A DNA stretch of 64,000 bases from CADEDH01 sp041394285 (GCA_041394285.1 JAWKIL010000020.1:38826-102825); one strand, 5' to 3'. Shown: positions 1 to 9,400, counted from the stretch's first letter. Program-made: numbers and translations. Notes: generated by a model not told the origin, from the letters alone.

Positions 1-107
1 ACAGGCTGGTGGGCAACCTGAAGGTGTTGGCGGGCGAGATCCGCAACGCCCACGGTGCCGCCACCGTCGCCTACGAAGCCGCCCACCTCTTCCTGTGCTA
101 CCCCTGA
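1..107 (+). CDS. 3' end of an unidentified gene (partial)
   Basis: An open frame runs in from the left edge and stops with TGA at 105-107. The visible C-terminus is about 34 residues, with AHGAATVAYEAAHLFLCYP at its end. I do not recognise the family. The stop lies only 10 nt before the SCO1 start, and the SCO1 Shine-Dalgarno (GAGGAG) begins at the stop codon, so the two are probably co-transcribed. A copper or cytochrome-oxidase function would fit the neighbour but is inference only. Confidence 0.5.
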   Translation, partial: RLVGNLKVLAGEIRNAHGAATVAYEAAHLFLCYP

Positions 108-117
108 GGAGCCGACG

Positions 118-852
118 ATGACCGCCCTCCGAACCTCCGCCCCGCCGCCGCCGCCCACCCCCGAGCGGGCCCCCGCCCCGCCGCCGGCCCCCGGGCCGGC
201 CGGCGAGGTCCCACCGCCCGCCCCGTCCCGGCACCGTCCCCGGTCGGCCGCCCTGCGCCACAGCCAGGCGCTGATGGGCGTGATCCTCGCCGTTCTCGCG
301 CTGGTGGTGGTAGGGCCCCGCGTCGTGGCCCGCTTCCAGCCCCACCTCTACGCCGGCACCGTGCTCCAGAGCGACCGCCCGGCCCCCAGCCTGGAAGGGC
401 TCACGTTCACCTCCGGTGAGCCGGTGACCATGCAGGCCCTCGAAGGCGACGTGACGCTGGTGTTCTTCGGGTACACCAACTGCCCCGACGTGTGCCCCAC
501 CACCATGGCGGCCCTGGGCCGCACGGTGGCCGGGTTGAGCCCGGGGGAGCGGGAACGGGTGCGGGTGCTGATGGTGTCGGTCGACCCCGCCCGCGACGAC
601 GCCTCCACCCTGGAGCGGTACGTGACGTCGTTCGACCCGACGTTCGAGGGGGTGCGGGGCCCGGACGACGTGACCAACCGGATCGCCAGCCTCTACGGCG
701 TGTACTTCGCCCCCGACGACGCCGGAGGATCCACCATCGACCACAGTGCCTCGCTGATAGGGATCGGCCCCGACGGGGCACTCCGGGTGGTGTGGCCGCC
801 GAACGTGACCGAGCAGGCGTTGGCCTCCGACGTGCGGGCCCTGCTGCCCTGA
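118..852 (+). CDS. SCO1/SenC-family copper chaperone
   Basis: A membrane-anchored thioredoxin-fold protein of 244 residues in the SCO1/SenC/PrrC family, which delivers copper to the CuA site of cytochrome c oxidase. It has a proline-rich N-terminus, one hydrophobic segment at residues ~52-70 and an extracytoplasmic domain. The copper ligands of the family are visible: the CxxxC pair C122/C126 in TNCPDVCPTT, and a His (H209) in TIDHSASLIG. The ATG at 118 is chosen because GAGGAG sits just upstream and overlaps the previous stop; an upstream in-frame ATG at 55 would add 21 residues inside the preceding gene. Aerobic respiration is implied. No oxidase subunit is in view. Confidence 0.9.
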   Translation: MTALRTSAPPPPPTPERAPAPPPAPGPAGEVPPPAPSRHRPRSAALRHSQALMGVILAVLALVVVGPRVVARFQPHLYAGTVLQSDRPAPSLEGLTFTSGEPVTMQALEGDVTLVFFGYTNCPDVCPTTMAALGRTVAGLSPGERERVRVLMVSVDPARDDASTLERYVTSFDPTFEGVRGPDDVTNRIASLYGVYFAPDDAGGSTIDHSASLIGIGPDGALRVVWPPNVTEQALASDVRALLP

Positions 853-889
853 GGGCGGCGGGGCCGAGCCGGGGCCGGAAGGAGAGCAG

Positions 890-1306
890 ATGATGGACGA
901 CGATGCCGCCGGGCACGACCTGGACGTGGTGCCCGAGACCGAGGCCTGGGAGTTGGTGCGGGGGCGGGAGTTGGGGCGCCTGGCGGTGTGCGTCGCCGGG
1001 GTGCCCGAGATCTTCCCCGTCAACTACCGGCTCGACACCGACGGGGCGGTGGTGGTCCGCACCGCGCCCGGGCTCAAGCTGGCCGGGGCCGTGCTGGGCG
1101 GCGAGGTGGCCTTCGAGGTCGACCAGATCGACGAGGCGGCCCATACCGGCTGGAGCGTCGTGATCCACGGTCGGGCCGCCGAGGTGGCCGGCACCGAGGC
1201 CCGGCTCCACGCCGAGGATCTGGGCGTCGACCCGTGGGTGTCATCCCCCAAGCACCGGTACCTCCGGGTGGCCCCGGACCGGATCAGCGGCCGGCGGGTC
1301 GGCTGA
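890..1306 (+). CDS. Pyridoxamine 5'-phosphate oxidase-like FMN-binding protein
   Basis: A 138-residue split-barrel protein resembling the small pyridoxamine-5'-phosphate-oxidase-related flavin-binding family. The N-terminal helix is followed by a strand pattern typical of the family: GRLAVCVAGVPEIFPVNY, then VAFEVDQIDEAAHTGWSVV, then a terminal YLRVAPDRISGRRV. In relatives this fold binds FMN, F420 or heme, and the real substrate is usually unknown. The start is ATG 890, or ATG 893 two codons along, behind GGAAGGAG at 877-884. It lies 37 bp after the SCO1 gene on the same strand. A role in vitamin B6 synthesis should not be assumed. Confidence 0.75.
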   Translation: MMDDDAAGHDLDVVPETEAWELVRGRELGRLAVCVAGVPEIFPVNYRLDTDGAVVVRTAPGLKLAGAVLGGEVAFEVDQIDEAAHTGWSVVIHGRAAEVAGTEARLHAEDLGVDPWVSSPKHRYLRVAPDRISGRRVG

Positions 1307-1318
1307 GGGTGGTTTGGC

Positions 1319-1437
1319 GGGGGCCCCATCCCCACCGCCCGGCCTATCGGTCTTGTTCGGGGGCTGGCGCCCCCGCCGGCCCTGCGGGCCTCCCCCATCT
1401 GCGGTGGGGGCCCCATCCCCACCGCCCGGCCTATCGG
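1319..1437. repeat. 32-bp direct repeat, second copy includes the SRPBCC stop codon
   Basis: A 32-bp sequence that starts with GGGGGCCCCATCCCC and ends with GGCCTATCGG occurs at 1319-1350 and again at 1406-1437. The second copy contains the last codons and the stop (CTA on the + strand, 1431-1433) of the minus-strand SRPBCC gene. The first copy lies in its 3' flank. Confidence 0.85.
1358..1375. terminator. GC hairpin between convergent genes
   Basis: CGGGGGC (1358-1364) pairs with GCCCCCG (1369-1375) across a 4-nt loop. It lies between the convergent ends of the FMN-protein gene and the SRPBCC gene. There is no T-tract, so termination is inferred from position and stem strength. Confidence 0.45.
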
Positions 1438-1907
1438 CCGGTGGTGGCGGCGAGCGAGTCGAGGCGGGTGGCGGCCCGGTCGACCTGGGCTCGGAGCAGG
1501 CCGTCGAGAGCCGAGCTCCACAGCCCGCCCGAGTAGGCCAGGCGCATGGTGAGCGAGCTGCCCCCGTTGCCCCCGTTGCTGGCGTCGCCGGCGGGGCGGG
1601 GCGCGACCGTGGCCTCCAGCACCCAGGCCGAGTGGCTCCGCCCGTCGATCTCGGCCCGCTCGAACCGGGCCTGGTGGCCCTCGTCGGCCACGGTGCGCAC
1701 CATGCGGAGCCGTTTGGACCGGGCGAAGGGGCCGATCTTGGCCCGCAGGGTCACCAGCCACGCCGGTGGCTCCCCCTCGGCCCCGTCGGAGGCCGGCTCC
1801 ACCCGGTGCACGATGTCGAGGAACTCGGGGTAGCGGGTGAGGTCGGCCACCAGGGGATAGACCCGATCGGGGCCGGTGGTGAGCTCGGCGCTGAACTGCT
1901 GATCCAC
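1431..1907 (-). CDS. SRPBCC (START-like) ligand-binding protein
   Basis: A 158-residue protein of the SRPBCC/polyketide-cyclase fold. The opening FSAELTTGPDRVYPLVADLT and the following RYPEFLDIVHRVEP match the family's first strand and helix, and the long C-terminal helix (LLRAQVDRAATRLDSL) fits too. Members bind hydrophobic ligands; the ligand here is unknown. I chose GTG 1907 over GTG 1940 because a TACGCT -10 box ends 6 nt upstream of it, giving a leaderless start, and because the longer form would overlap the divergent menF start. It is divergent from isochorismate synthase, which suggests but does not prove a link with quinone biosynthesis. Confidence 0.7.
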   Translation of the reverse strand: MDQQFSAELTTGPDRVYPLVADLTRYPEFLDIVHRVEPASDGAEGEPPAWLVTLRAKIGPFARSKRLRMVRTVADEGHQARFERAEIDGRSHSAWVLEATVAPRPAGDASNGGNGGSSLTMRLAYSGGLWSSALDGLLRAQVDRAATRLDSLAATTGR

Positions 1908-1913
1908 CCCGCC

Positions 1914-1923
1914 AGCGTACGCT
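1914..1923. promoter_or_regulatory. Shared palindromic -10 box for two divergent leaderless genes
   Basis: AGCGTACGCT is a perfect 10-bp palindrome that presents TACGCT (TANNNT) on both strands. On the + strand the hexamer (1918-1923) ends 7 nt before the menF GTG. On the - strand it (1919-1914) ends 6 nt before the SRPBCC GTG. Each start codon would therefore be at or next to the transcription start. Confidence 0.6.
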
Positions 1924-1930
1924 GGGGCGG

Positions 1931-3187
1931 GTGAAGTCACTGACGGTCCGGCTCGACGCCGACCTCGATCTGGTGGCCCTGGGGGCCCGATCGGGGCTCC
2001 TGTGGACCCGCCCCCAGGCCGACGATCCGGTGCCAGTGCTGGCCGGCATCGGCCGGGCCATCCGCCTCGACGTGGAGCGGCCGGGCGGGGCGGCCCAGGC
2101 CCAGGCGGCGCTGGCCGCCCTCGGCGGCCCCAACGAGGTGGGCGGCCCCGGCACCGGCGTGGTCGCCTTCGGGGCCTTCCCGTTCGACCGCACCGCCCCT
2201 GGCGAGCTGGTGGTCCCCGAGATCGTGGTGGGCCGGGGGGCCGACGGCCGTCGCTGGCTCACGATCGTGGGCGACGGGTCGCTCGGTCCCGACGACGCCC
2301 TGGCCCAGGCCCGCCAGGTGCTCGACGGTGGCCCCCCACCGGGATCGCCGGCGACCCCCGAGCCGACGTCGTACGACCTGCGCTCGCCCCTCCCGCCCGA
2401 AGTGTGGCGGGACGACGTGGTGGCCCCGGCCCGTGACCGGATCCGCCGGGGTGAGCTCGACAAGGTGGTGCTGGCCCGGGAGCTGGTGCTGGAGACCGAC
2501 CATCCGCTCGCCCCGCCGGCCGTGATCGGCGCCCTGCGGGACAGCTTCCCCACCGCCATCGTCTTCCGCATCGGCGGGTTCCTGGGCGCCACCCCCGAGC
2601 TCCTGGTGAGCCGCCACGGCGACATCGTGCGGGCCCACCCCTTGGCCGGCACCGCCCCCCGCTCGGCCGACCCCGCCGCCGACGGCCGCCTGGCCGCCGG
2701 CCTGCTGGCCTCCACCAAGGACCAGGGGGAGCACCGCATCACGATCGAGTGGCTGCTCGACGGGCTGCTGCCGTTCTGCTCCTACGTCGACGCCGAGCCC
2801 GAGCCCACCATCGTGACGCTGGCCAACCTCCACCACCTCGGCACCCGGGTGGAGGGGCGGTTGTCGTCGCCTCCGGCGTCGGTGCTGGAGCTGGCGGCCG
2901 CCCTGCACCCCACGCCGGCGGTGGGAGGCGATCCCCAGGCCGCGGCGCTGGCCGTCATCGCCGAGCTGGAGCGGGCCGAGCGGGGCCTGTACGCCGGCCC
3001 CACCGGCTGGGTCGACGGGGCGGGCAACGGCGCCTTCGCCGTCGCCATCCGCTCGGCTCAGATCGACGGCCTCACCACCCGCTTCTTCGCCGGGGTGGGC
3101 GTGGTGGCCGACAGCGACCCGGAGGCGGAGCTGGCCGAGACCCGCACCAAGTTCCGGGCCATGCTGGGTGCCCTGATCCGCCCGTGA
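1931..3187 (+). CDS. menF: Isochorismate synthase (menaquinone pathway)
   Basis: A 418-residue chorismate-binding enzyme converting chorismate to isochorismate, the entry step of the classical (Men) menaquinone pathway. The C-terminal half carries family blocks GELDKVVLARELVLETDHP, the HPLAGT segment, EHRITIEWLLDGLLPFCS, LHPTPAVGGDP and the terminal FFAGVGVVADSDPEAELAET that forms the Mg/chorismate site. Salicylate or anthranilate synthases share the fold. Four other men genes in the window and the absence of a pyruvate-lyase partner favour MenF. The GTG start lies 7 nt after a TACGCT box shared with the divergent SRPBCC gene, so it is probably leaderless. Confidence 0.88.
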   Translation: MKSLTVRLDADLDLVALGARSGLLWTRPQADDPVPVLAGIGRAIRLDVERPGGAAQAQAALAALGGPNEVGGPGTGVVAFGAFPFDRTAPGELVVPEIVVGRGADGRRWLTIVGDGSLGPDDALAQARQVLDGGPPPGSPATPEPTSYDLRSPLPPEVWRDDVVAPARDRIRRGELDKVVLARELVLETDHPLAPPAVIGALRDSFPTAIVFRIGGFLGATPELLVSRHGDIVRAHPLAGTAPRSADPAADGRLAAGLLASTKDQGEHRITIEWLLDGLLPFCSYVDAEPEPTIVTLANLHHLGTRVEGRLSSPPASVLELAAALHPTPAVGGDPQAAALAVIAELERAERGLYAGPTGWVDGAGNGAFAVAIRSAQIDGLTTRFFAGVGVVADSDPEAELAETRTKFRAMLGALIRP

Positions 3188-3201
3188 CCGCGCTGAACCC
3201 G

Positions 3202-3256
3202 CCCGAAATTAGGAGCCTGAGCGGCGCTCAGCGCCGCTCAGGCTCCTAATTTCGGG
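3202..3256. terminator. 55-nt palindrome with a perfect 26-bp stem between convergent genes
   Basis: Two 26-nt arms (3202-3227 and 3231-3256) are exactly complementary around a TCA loop. The element sits between the convergent menF and DUF35 genes and ends 2 nt before the DUF35 stop, so it can act as a bidirectional terminator. The stem is far longer than an ordinary terminator. The central part (AGGAGCCTNAGCGGCGC and its complement) recurs at 38390-38428, so it is also a dispersed repeat. Confidence 0.75.
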
Positions 3257-3257
3257 C

Positions 3258-3770
3258 TTACTCGGGGTAGCGCCAGGGGACGGGTTGCTCGACGGTCTCG
3301 TCGATCGTCCACTGGGGGATGGCGATGTCGTCGCTCACCGGGTTGAACACCATCCGTACCCGGGTGCCGATACCCACCTGGGCCACCACCTCGGGCGGGG
3401 CCAGCGCGCCGTCGGCCGTCACCAGGTTGCCGACGATCCGCAGCGCCTCGTGCTCGGTCGGCTCCCCCCGTTGGGTGTCGAGCTCCACCAGCAGCACCAG
3501 ATACGGGCTGTGCTCCCGGAACGAGGGCTGGATGGCGTGGTGCACCTCGGCGTAGCTGTACACCGCGCCCCGGGGCTCCACCTCCACCCAATCGTACTCA
3601 CGGTCGCCCGTCCAGGGGCAGGCGGTGGTGGGCGGGTAGCGGAGCAGGCCCGACTGGCGGCCCCGCTGAAGGCGGAACACGCCCTCGGCGCAGGACCGGA
3701 AGTAGGCCAGGTTCTCCCGGTCGAGATCGTCGATCGATACGGGCATGCCGAGATGGGTTCCCTGCGGCAT
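3258..3770 (-). CDS. DUF35-type OB-fold acyl-CoA-associated protein
   Basis: A protein of about 170 residues with the DUF35/OB-fold layout found beside thiolase-like lipid-transfer proteins: an N-terminal helix (SIDDLDRENLAYFRSCAEGV), a zinc-ribbon-like linker, and an OB barrel (GAVYSYAEVHHA, PYLVLLVELDT, VGIGTRVRMVF). In steroid side-chain degradation such proteins (the ChsH2 type) complex with Ltp aldolases. The linker keeps only one cysteine (TACPWTG) where zinc-binding relatives have CxxC pairs, so the metal site looks lost. The start is uncertain: GTG 3779 overlaps the thiolase stop (GTGA), while ATG 3770 lies 5 nt beyond it. Confidence 0.75.
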   Translation of the reverse strand: MPQGTHLGMPVSIDDLDRENLAYFRSCAEGVFRLQRGRQSGLLRYPPTTACPWTGDREYDWVEVEPRGAVYSYAEVHHAIQPSFREHSPYLVLLVELDTQRGEPTEHEALRIVGNLVTADGALAPPEVVAQVGIGTRVRMVFNPVSDDIAIPQWTIDETVEQPVPWRYPE

Positions 3771-3775
3771 GGCGC

Positions 3776-5038
3776 TCACCAGCCCTTCTGCATCACGAGG
3801 GCCGAGCCGGTGGCCGGCATGGCCCATCCCAGGTTGGCCGTCAGCTCCGGGTCCCGGACCTGGCGGCAGCCCCCCTCCGAGTAGTCGTAGGTGTGCTGCC
3901 GGCGGCCGTCGGGCCCGGCCGGGCACGAGTCGTCGATGTCGTGGCGGAGCTGGCGCACGTTCTCGATCACCATGGACATGCCGTGGGTGTAGCCCTCGCA
4001 CAGGTGGCCGCCCGAGGTGTTGTTGGGTCGGCCGCCCCCCAGCTCGATGATGCCGGACGACACGTAGTCGCCGCCCTCGCCCTTGGCGCAGAACCCGTAG
4101 TCCTCCAGCTGGAGCATGGTGGTGAAGGTGAAGGCGTCGTAGGAGCCGGTGATGTCGATCTCGTCGGGCCCCACGCCGGCGTTGGGCCACAGGATGTCCT
4201 TGGCGTAGTAGCCGGCCACCCGGGTGATCGGGCCGTGCTGGTAGTGCATGTCGAGCCGGGGCTTGGAGCAGCGGCCCACCACCGAGCGGATCGTGACCAG
4301 GGGCTGTCGCATGTCCCGGGCCCGTTCGGCCGAGGTGACGATCACGCAGGTGGCGTTGTCGGTCTCCACGCAGCAGTCGAGCAGGTGCAGCGGCTTGCAC
4401 ACCATGCGGCTGTTGACCACGTCGTCCACCGTCACCCGCTGGCGGTAGAAGGCCTTGGGGTTGTTGGAGGCGTGCCGGGAGTGGGCCACCTTCACCGCCG
4501 CCACCTGTTCGGGGGTGGTGCCGTACTCGTACATGTGGCGCATGAAGGTGGGGGCGAACATCTGGCCGGCGCTGCCCCAGCCGTAGGCCCGCCCGTGGAG
4601 GGCGTCGCCCGAGACGGGGGCGGCGGCCCGGGCCCCGGTACCCCCGATGCGGACCTGGCTGAAGCCGTTCATCGAGCGGAACACGGCGACCGTGTCGCAC
4701 ATGCCGGCCTCGATCACGCCCATGGCGATCCCGATCAGGGCCTCGGTGGACGAGCCGCCGCCGAAGCAGTCCATGTAGAAGTTGAGCCGGATGCCGAGGT
4801 CGCCGGCCACGAAGGGGGAGAAGGTGGAGTCGTTGCCGGAGTACGACAGCATCCCGTCGACGTCGGCCGCGGTGAGCCCGGCGTCGGCCATGGCGTTGCC
4901 CACGGCCCAGGTGGCCAGGCTGCGGGTGGTGCGTTCCTCACCGGGGGCGTAGCCCCGCTGGTAGGTGGTCTCCCCGATGCCGGCTATGGCGTAGCGGTTG
5001 CGGAGGTAGGGCGGGCTGGTGCCGTCGATATCGGTCAC
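3776..5038 (-). CDS. Thiolase-fold lipid-transfer protein (Ltp/SCP2-thiolase-like)
   Basis: A 420-residue non-condensing thiolase homologue. It opens with YAIAGIGETTYQRG, has the thiolase N-domain stretch DCFGGGSSTEALIGIAMGVI, GSYDAFTFTTMLQLEDYGFC in the C-domain, and GGRPNNTSGGHLCEGYTHG near the end. These are hallmarks of the acetyl-CoA acetyltransferase-like lipid-transfer proteins of actinobacteria. Paired with a DUF35 protein directly downstream, it may form an Ltp-type (retro-)aldolase acting on a CoA-linked side chain. That role is inference; no steroid-degradation genes are nearby. The start is GTG 5038, with no clear Shine-Dalgarno. Confidence 0.8.
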   Translation of the reverse strand: MTDIDGTSPPYLRNRYAIAGIGETTYQRGYAPGEERTTRSLATWAVGNAMADAGLTAADVDGMLSYSGNDSTFSPFVAGDLGIRLNFYMDCFGGGSSTEALIGIAMGVIEAGMCDTVAVFRSMNGFSQVRIGGTGARAAAPVSGDALHGRAYGWGSAGQMFAPTFMRHMYEYGTTPEQVAAVKVAHSRHASNNPKAFYRQRVTVDDVVNSRMVCKPLHLLDCCVETDNATCVIVTSAERARDMRQPLVTIRSVVGRCSKPRLDMHYQHGPITRVAGYYAKDILWPNAGVGPDEIDITGSYDAFTFTTMLQLEDYGFCAKGEGGDYVSSGIIELGGGRPNNTSGGHLCEGYTHGMSMVIENVRQLRHDIDDSCPAGPDGRRQHTYDYSEGGCRQVRDPELTANLGWAMPATGSALVMQKGW

Positions 5039-5105
5039 GTGGGCAGCTTTCCATGTGACAAACGGGCTCGCACGTTGGCCACCGGTGCTTCATACTGGTG
5101 AAGCG

Positions 5106-6247
5106 ATGACAGGCAGCTGGGGCAGGTTGCCGTCGGGCATGAGCATGGCGGATCGCGCCGCAACTTCCGGGTTGCTTCCGTCCGGCCCGAGCTACGACGT
5201 GGCCGAGGAGCCGGCCCCCTGCGGCCCGGAGGCAGATCGGCCGGCCGCCCCGGGCGTGGCGCCGGCGCCGGTCCTGGCTCCCGCTGTCCGTCCGGCCGAC
5301 GAGGCCCGATACCGCCACGCCGAGCAGCGGTGGTTCGACACCGTGAAGCTGCGGCCGAAGGAGCACTGGATCAACCTGCCGGGCCTGGACACGGTGGTGC
5401 GGGTGCTCGAGGTGGGGGAGGGGCCGCCGGTGCTGTTCCTCCACGGCGCCTCCAGCGGCGCCGCCGTCTGGGCCCCGCTGGCCGCCCGCCTGGCTGGCCG
5501 GCACCGCTGCCTGCTCGTCGATCGCCCCGGGTGCGGGCTGAGCCCGGCGCCGCCTGAAGCCCTCCGTTTCGGATCGGGCTCCGGGCGGCGCCGGGCGGAC
5601 GCCTTCGACGGGTTCGCCGCCCTGGCCGACGAATTGGCGGTGGCCGTGCTCGACGGGCTGGGCGTGGAGCGGGCGGCGCTGGTGGCCACCTCGCTCGGCG
5701 GCCACCTCGGGCTCCGGGCGGCTGCCGCCCATCCCGATCGGGTGGAGCGGCTGGTGTGCCTGGGGTGGCCAGTGGGGGCGCCGGGAGACCCGGTGCCGTT
5801 GGCGGTGCGGCTGGCCTCGATCGGGTGGCTGGGCCGACTCGGCGCCCGCCTGCCGGTGAGCGACCGCACCGTGCGCAGGACGGTGAAGGGGCTGGCATCG
5901 GGGCCGACGCCCTCGGCCCGGCCGGAGTGGCCTGGTTCCGGGCCCTCCTCGACCGCACGCCGACGATGCGCAACGAGCTGGCCGCCGTCCCCCCGGTGCT
6001 CGGCCGCCGGGGCCAGCGGCCCGAGGCCCTGCTACCCGACGCCGTGCTGCGCCGGATCCAGGCCCCCACGCTGCTCGTGTGGGGTACCGACGACCCCTTC
6101 GGCGGCGCCTCGGCGGCCGAGGCCTTCGCCCCCCGGGTGCCGGGGGCCCGGCTGTCCCTCGTCGGCACCGGCCACGCCCCCTGGATCGACGCCCCCCAGC
6201 TGGTCGCCGTCACCACCGCCGCCTTCCTTGCCGGCCACGACGACTGA
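5106..6247 (+). CDS. Alpha/beta hydrolase, interrupted by a -1 frameshift near 5886-5905
   Basis: Two frames together make one alpha/beta hydrolase of about 380 residues. The first, from ATG 5106, gives the oxyanion loop (VLFLHGASSGAAVWAPL) and the nucleophile elbow (VATSLGGHLG, Ser). After a shift to the frame one base back, the second frame gives the lid remainder (GPAGVAWFRALLDRTP), the acid (LLVWGTDDPFGG, Asp) and the histidine (LVGTGHAPWID), ending at 6247. The join lies near a GGGG run at 5888-5891. One missing base, or two extra, would explain it; either a real mutation or a sequencing error is possible. The N-terminal ~60 residues are low-complexity and the exact start is uncertain. 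Confidence 0.72.
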
Positions 6248-6276
6248 GTACGCCCGTCGGGCGTCGCCGATCTCGG

Positions 6277-6395
6277 CCGTTCTGCGCGACGTAAACCGCG
6301 CCACCCCACCGTTCTGTGTCACGTTCTCGCCGGATCTCGGAGGGTTCGCGACGCAGAATGCCGGCGGGTCGCGAATTCCGTCGCGCAGAATGGGG
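6277..6395. repeat. Four-armed palindromic intergenic element, copy A
   Basis: An element of about 119 bp with outer arms built on TTCTGCGCGACG (6280-6291) and its complement (6379-6390) and inner arms built on TTCTGTGTCACG (6312-6323) and CGCGACGCAGAA. A homologous copy is at 49606-49726. It fills the space between the convergent hydrolase and macroglobulin genes, so it may also terminate transcription from both sides. Confidence 0.75.
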
Positions 6396-6420
6396 AGGAG
6401 GGAGGGCCGTGGCGGCCCTG

Positions 6421-9400
6421 TCAGCCGACCACGACGGTGGCGGAGGCGGAGCGGCCGAAGGTCTCGGGGGCGTAGAGCTCCTCGGCCCGGGCCGGGGGCA
6501 CCACGAACGTGCCGGGGGTGGTGGCCCGGGCGGTGTAGCTGTAGGTGTAGGTGCCGCCCGGGAGGTAGCTGGAGAAGGCCTCGGCCCGGTCGTCGCGCAG
6601 GTTCTGGTGCTCGTACCACTGCCAGCACCAGCACCACCCCACCTCGGGCACCGCCGGGTCGCCGGTGTCGGGCGGCGGCGGGGGCGTGGGGGACGACGCC
6701 AGGGCCGGGTTGAGCGGCTCCAGCCCGGCCGGCAGCGGATCGACCAGGGCCACGTGATGGCGCACGGCGTCGGCCACCATCGTCACCGTCACCCGCACCG
6801 TGGCCCCCGGCTTCACCCGCCAGGTGCCGTCCGCGCTGCGGGTGACATCATCGGGGTCGCCGGTGGACTCATAGGTGCGGTCGACGACGAAGCCCTCGTC
6901 CCGCGGATCCAGCGTCAGGTCGGTCGGGGCGTAGCGCAGGCCGAGGCGCCAGTAGAGCCGGCCCGGCCCGTCCTTGGCCACCACCACCCGCTGGTCGCCT
7001 CCGGCGATCACGTCGGCCATCGGCACCACGGTGGCCGCCCGATCGGTGGTGCGGCCCTCGAAGCGGTGCTCGCTGGCGTAGAGGTCGCCCAGCCAGGCCC
7101 GGGCGGTGAAGCTCGGCTCCGCCGCCTCGAACGCGTCGAAGTAGTGCTTCAGGGCGAGGAGGATGAAGGTGTTCTCGAAGGCGTTGGCCCACCGCCCCTT
7201 CACCCGGCTGGCCAGCAGCCCGTTCACCACCTTGGGGATGAGGTCCGACGAGGGCTGTTCGCTGATTAGGGCGTCGAGCACGATCCCGTCGGTCCGCCGA
7301 TCCGACGCCGCCACCACGGCGGCGTCGGCCTGCTCGGTGAAGCCGGTGGCGAAGCTGGCGGCCCCGGCGGTGTCGGTGGCCGAGTTGGCGATCGAGCGAC
7401 CGATGGCGGCGGTGGCCGCCGCATCGTCGAGGGCGGGCCACAGCCAGGCCAGGGCGTCGAGGGGCAGGGCGTCGCCCTCCCGCCGGTAGAGGGCCAGGGC
7501 CTTGGCCGGGTCGCCGGTGCCGCCCTGGTGGCGGACGTTCAGGGCGTAGGCGCTGAGCGTGGCCCGGCCCTCCGGCCCGAGCCCGGCCGGGAACAGCGAC
7601 TCGACGTCGGCCAGGCGGCCGAGGGCGGCCGTCAGGGCCTCGGCCGGCACGCTGTAGCCGGCCCCCTTCGCCGCCAGCAGGGCGTGGGTGGCCTGGATCG
7701 ACGTCCAGGCCTCCGAACGCCGGCCCCGCTGCCACGACGGGAACCCGCCGTCGTCGTTCTGCAGGGCCACCAGCCGGGTGATGTCCCGGTCGACCTGGGC
7801 GTTCAGCGCCGCCGGGTCGGGCAGGCCCTCGGCGTCGAAGGCGTCGAGCACATCACGGAGGGCGGCCACGGCCAGGATGCGGGAGGCGTAGGCCTCGGCC
7901 ATGTCCCAGCGGTAGTCGTCGAGGAAGAGGACGGCGTCGGTCAGCGACTGCAGCGCCGTGGCCGAGGTGTCGATCTCGAGGCCCCCGAACTGGGGGAACA
8001 CATCCGACGGGGCGGAGAAGGGCTGGGCCACCGCCGCCGGCCCACCGGCTGTGGCATCCGATCCGTCGATCGTGCCGTAGGTGGCGAAGGCCTCGGTGGT
8101 GGCCGGGGTGTACACCGGCAGCTCGACGGCGGCGGCGTCGGCCTCGGGCCCGGCGGCGGTCGCGGCCACGGCCCGGAACCGGGCGGTACCGGCCTGCTCG
8201 GCCGAGGCCGGGAAGCGCACCTCCACCCGGTCGTTGGCCGGCACCGTCACGCGCTTGCCGGCGGGCCCGGTGAGCGACAGGTTGGCGGCGTCGAGGGCCA
8301 CGTCGACCTCCAGGGCCGCCCCCGTCTGGTTCTGGACCACCACCGGCAGCTCGAATCGGTCGCCGAAGTTGAGGAACCGGGGGGCCGACGGGCGAACCAT
8401 CAACGGCAGGCGGGCCGTGATGGTCGACTCTCCCTGGCCGAAGCGCTGGGCCCCGTCCACCGCCACCGCCATGACCCGGTAGCGGGTCAGGTTGTCGGGC
8501 AGGGGCACGTCCACCGTCACCGTGCCGTCGGGGCCGGTTGAGCGGTCGGGGGCGTAGACAGCCACCGGCTGGAGGTCGGACCGCAGCTGGATGGGCTGGC
8601 CGACCTGGTCGGCCCCCTCGGCCTTGGCCGCCATCTCGTCGACCGGGGCCGACGACCGGGCGGCGGCGGTGGTGGCCGTCGCCATCGGTGGCGCACCGCC
8701 GGCGCTCTCGAGCGCGGCGTCGCCGGACGCGGTGTCGGTCCCGCTGCCCAGGCCGGCGGCCACCAGATCGGGCCGGCCCAGCAGGATCGAGGCCCGGGTG
8801 TACTCGCCGTACACGTTGGAGTACCAGGGGCCGTAGAACATGTCGAGGGGGTCCACCAGGTCGTAGCCGGTGAGCGACAGCACCGCCTCGTCCACCACCA
8901 GCAGGGCCACGTCGGCCCCCGCCACCGGTGCGCCGTCCGGTCCGGCCACGGCCACCGTCACCGTCGTGTCGGCTCCGGGTGAGAGGTTGGCGGCGGCCGG
9001 GGTGGCCGTGACCGCCAGGGCCCGGGTGGTCGGCGGGACCTTCAGCTCCACCGTCCCGACAGCGAACGCGGGGCGGGGCGGTGCACCGTCGGCCGGGGTG
9101 CCGTCGTCGTCGAGGCGGGGGGCGGTGCCCACCAGGTCCACCTGCACGGTGACACCCGGCGTCCAGGCCTCGTCGATCGGGATCTCCACCACTGCGCTGC
9201 CGTCGTCCGCCTCGAAGGGCACTGTGGACACGATCGTGCCCCGGCTCACCGTGGCCAGGCCCGACGCCGGCCCGAACGGGCTCTGGACCAGCAGCCGGGC
9301 CGTGTCGCCGGCACCGTAGGTGGGCTGGTCGGGCACGATCGTGACCTGCTCCTGGGTGACGAGTCGGGCCGGGCGGGCCTCGCCTCCCGACACCCACACG

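Noticed and set aside
1937..2908. Long minus-strand frame opposite menF
   Set aside because: Composition is Gly/Arg/His-rich and no family is recognisable, while menF on the other strand has full conserved motifs.
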